A stretch of DNA of 5,171 nt from an uncultured Eubacteriales bacterium (GTDB taxonomy: Bacteria; Bacillota; Clostridia; Oscillospirales; Butyricicoccaceae): contig CAKTWY010000174.1 in the NCBI GenBank assembly GCA_934630445.1, positions 1-5,171 of the forward strand, given 5' to 3'. The notes below the pieces were generated by a model. That model was not told the origin of the DNA. It was given only the letters and a program-made list of their open reading frames with translations, and searched no databases. A program made the position numbers and the translations under genes. How positions within the stretch are numbered: the first letter of the stretch is position 1; each line of letters begins with the position of its first letter. This document shows, in pieces, positions 4,545 through 5,171 of this stretch.

Positions 4545-5171
4545 TCAAACCCGGTACTGCGCGAGCATCTGCGCCATATCGGTGCGCTCCCACGGCAGGT
4601 CGATATCCGTGCGGCCGAAGTGCCCGCACGCGGCGACCTGGCGGTAGATCGGCCGGCGCAGGTCCAGCTTATCGATAATGGAGGCCGGGCGCATATCGAA
4701 CTTCTCGCACACGAGTTTTGCAAGGCGCTCATCGTCCATAACGCCGGTGCCCATCGTGTCCGTGATGACGGAGACCGGGCGCGCCACACCGATGGCGTAC
4801 GCAACCTCGATCTCGCACCGGCGGGCAAGGCCCGCCGCCACGATGTTCTTGGCGATGTAGCGCGCCATGTAGCACGCCGAACGGTCGACCTTCGTCGGGT
4901 CCTTGCCGGAAAAAGCGCCGCCGCCGTGGCGCGCATAGCCGCCGTATGTGTCGACAATGATCTTGCGCCCCGTCAGGCCCGAATCCCCCTGCGGCCCGCC
5001 GATGACAAAGCGGCCGGTGGGGTTGATATATACGCGCGTGCGCTCGTCGAGAAAGCCCTCGGGAAGGTTCGGGCGGATGACCTCTTCCAGCACCGCAGTG
5101 CGCAGCGTCTGCAGGGATACGTCCGGGTCGTGCTGGGTGGAGATGACCACCGCGTCGCAGCGCAGGGGGCG
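4545..5171 (-). CDS. metK: S-adenosylmethionine synthetase, C-terminal 208 residues (5' end outside the window)
   Basis: MetK makes S-adenosylmethionine from methionine and ATP, releasing phosphate and pyrophosphate; it is a cytoplasmic homotetramer needing Mg2+ and K+. The reading frame runs through the right edge with no stop (first visible residues RPLRCDAVVISTQHD), so about half of the usual 385-400 residues is present. The central domain motifs are intact: FVIGGPQGDSGLTGRK, DTYGGYARHGGGAFSGKD and PTKVDRSACYMARYIAKN. GGGAFSGKD (4899-4925) is the second MetK signature. The C-terminal part has the expected YAIGVARPVSV and GHFGRTDIDLPWERTD, and a normal end. The first signature (GAGDQG) lies outside the window. 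A hairpin terminator follows. It does not appear to be co-transcribed with the AraC gene. Confidence 0.97.
   Translation of the reverse strand, partial: RPLRCDAVVISTQHDPDVSLQTLRTAVLEEVIRPNLPEGFLDERTRVYINPTGRFVIGGPQGDSGLTGRKIIVDTYGGYARHGGGAFSGKDPTKVDRSACYMARYIAKNIVAAGLARRCEIEVAYAIGVARPVSVITDTMGTGVMDDERLAKLVCEKFDMRPASIIDKLDLRRPIYRQVAACGHFGRTDIDLPWERTDMAQMLAQYRV

Noticed and set aside
4397..4957. 186-codon minus-strand frame overlapping metK
   Set aside because: It is a shifted-frame shadow of metK, Arg/Ser/Ala-rich, while the metK frame holds every family motif through to its stop.

Overview
The window carries five protein genes, all on the minus strand, so transcription runs from right to left. 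From right to left they are: the C-terminal half of metK (SAM synthetase, cut by the right edge), a PocR-sensor/AraC-type transcription factor, thpR (RNA 2',3'-cyclic phosphodiesterase), a protein with two degenerate GGDEF-type domains, and a tRNA-dihydrouridine synthase. The leftmost ~210 bases hold no gene. They contain a tandem array of very strong sigma-70/SigA promoters pointing left, out of the window.

The organism is most likely a GC-rich member of the Clostridia (Oscillospirales or Christensenellales-like, an inference). The reasons are the YesN/PocR style of AraC regulator, the clostridial form of the Dus protein (IHPR-type motif in place of HGRT), purine-rich GGAGG ribosome sites, AT-rich promoters standing out of GC-rich coding DNA, and the GGDEF protein with a YSSxQF second domain. 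Coding DNA is rich in GCGC/CGCG, which leaves long open frames on the opposite strand that are not genes.

Layout. 1-210: promoters P3 (cut by the edge), P2 and P1, spaced about 90-94 bp apart, each with a TTGAC(A/T) -35 box. P1 and P2 show a 17-bp spacer and TATAAT/TATACT, and an A-tract region lies upstream of P2. This looks like a stable-RNA (possibly rRNA operon) promoter region whose gene lies outside the window. 230-253: probable dus terminator. 298-1263: dus. 1293-1325: perfect 13-bp hairpin between dus and the GGDEF gene. 1349-2392: GGDEF-like gene, with its own promoter and operator-like repeats in 2452-2502. 2544-3062 and 3078-4286: thpR and the AraC gene, 15 nt apart and presumably co-transcribed. 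4287-4480: AT-rich control region of the AraC gene. 4481-4513: metK terminator. 4545-5171: metK.

Functionally these are mostly housekeeping genes (SAM synthesis, tRNA modification, RNA end metabolism) with two signalling proteins between them. I see no mobile element, CRISPR array, tRNA or rRNA gene, or defence cassette. The parts most worth attention are the degenerate tandem GGDEF protein with its structured promoter and leader, the PocR-AraC/thpR pairing, and the outward-facing promoter array.
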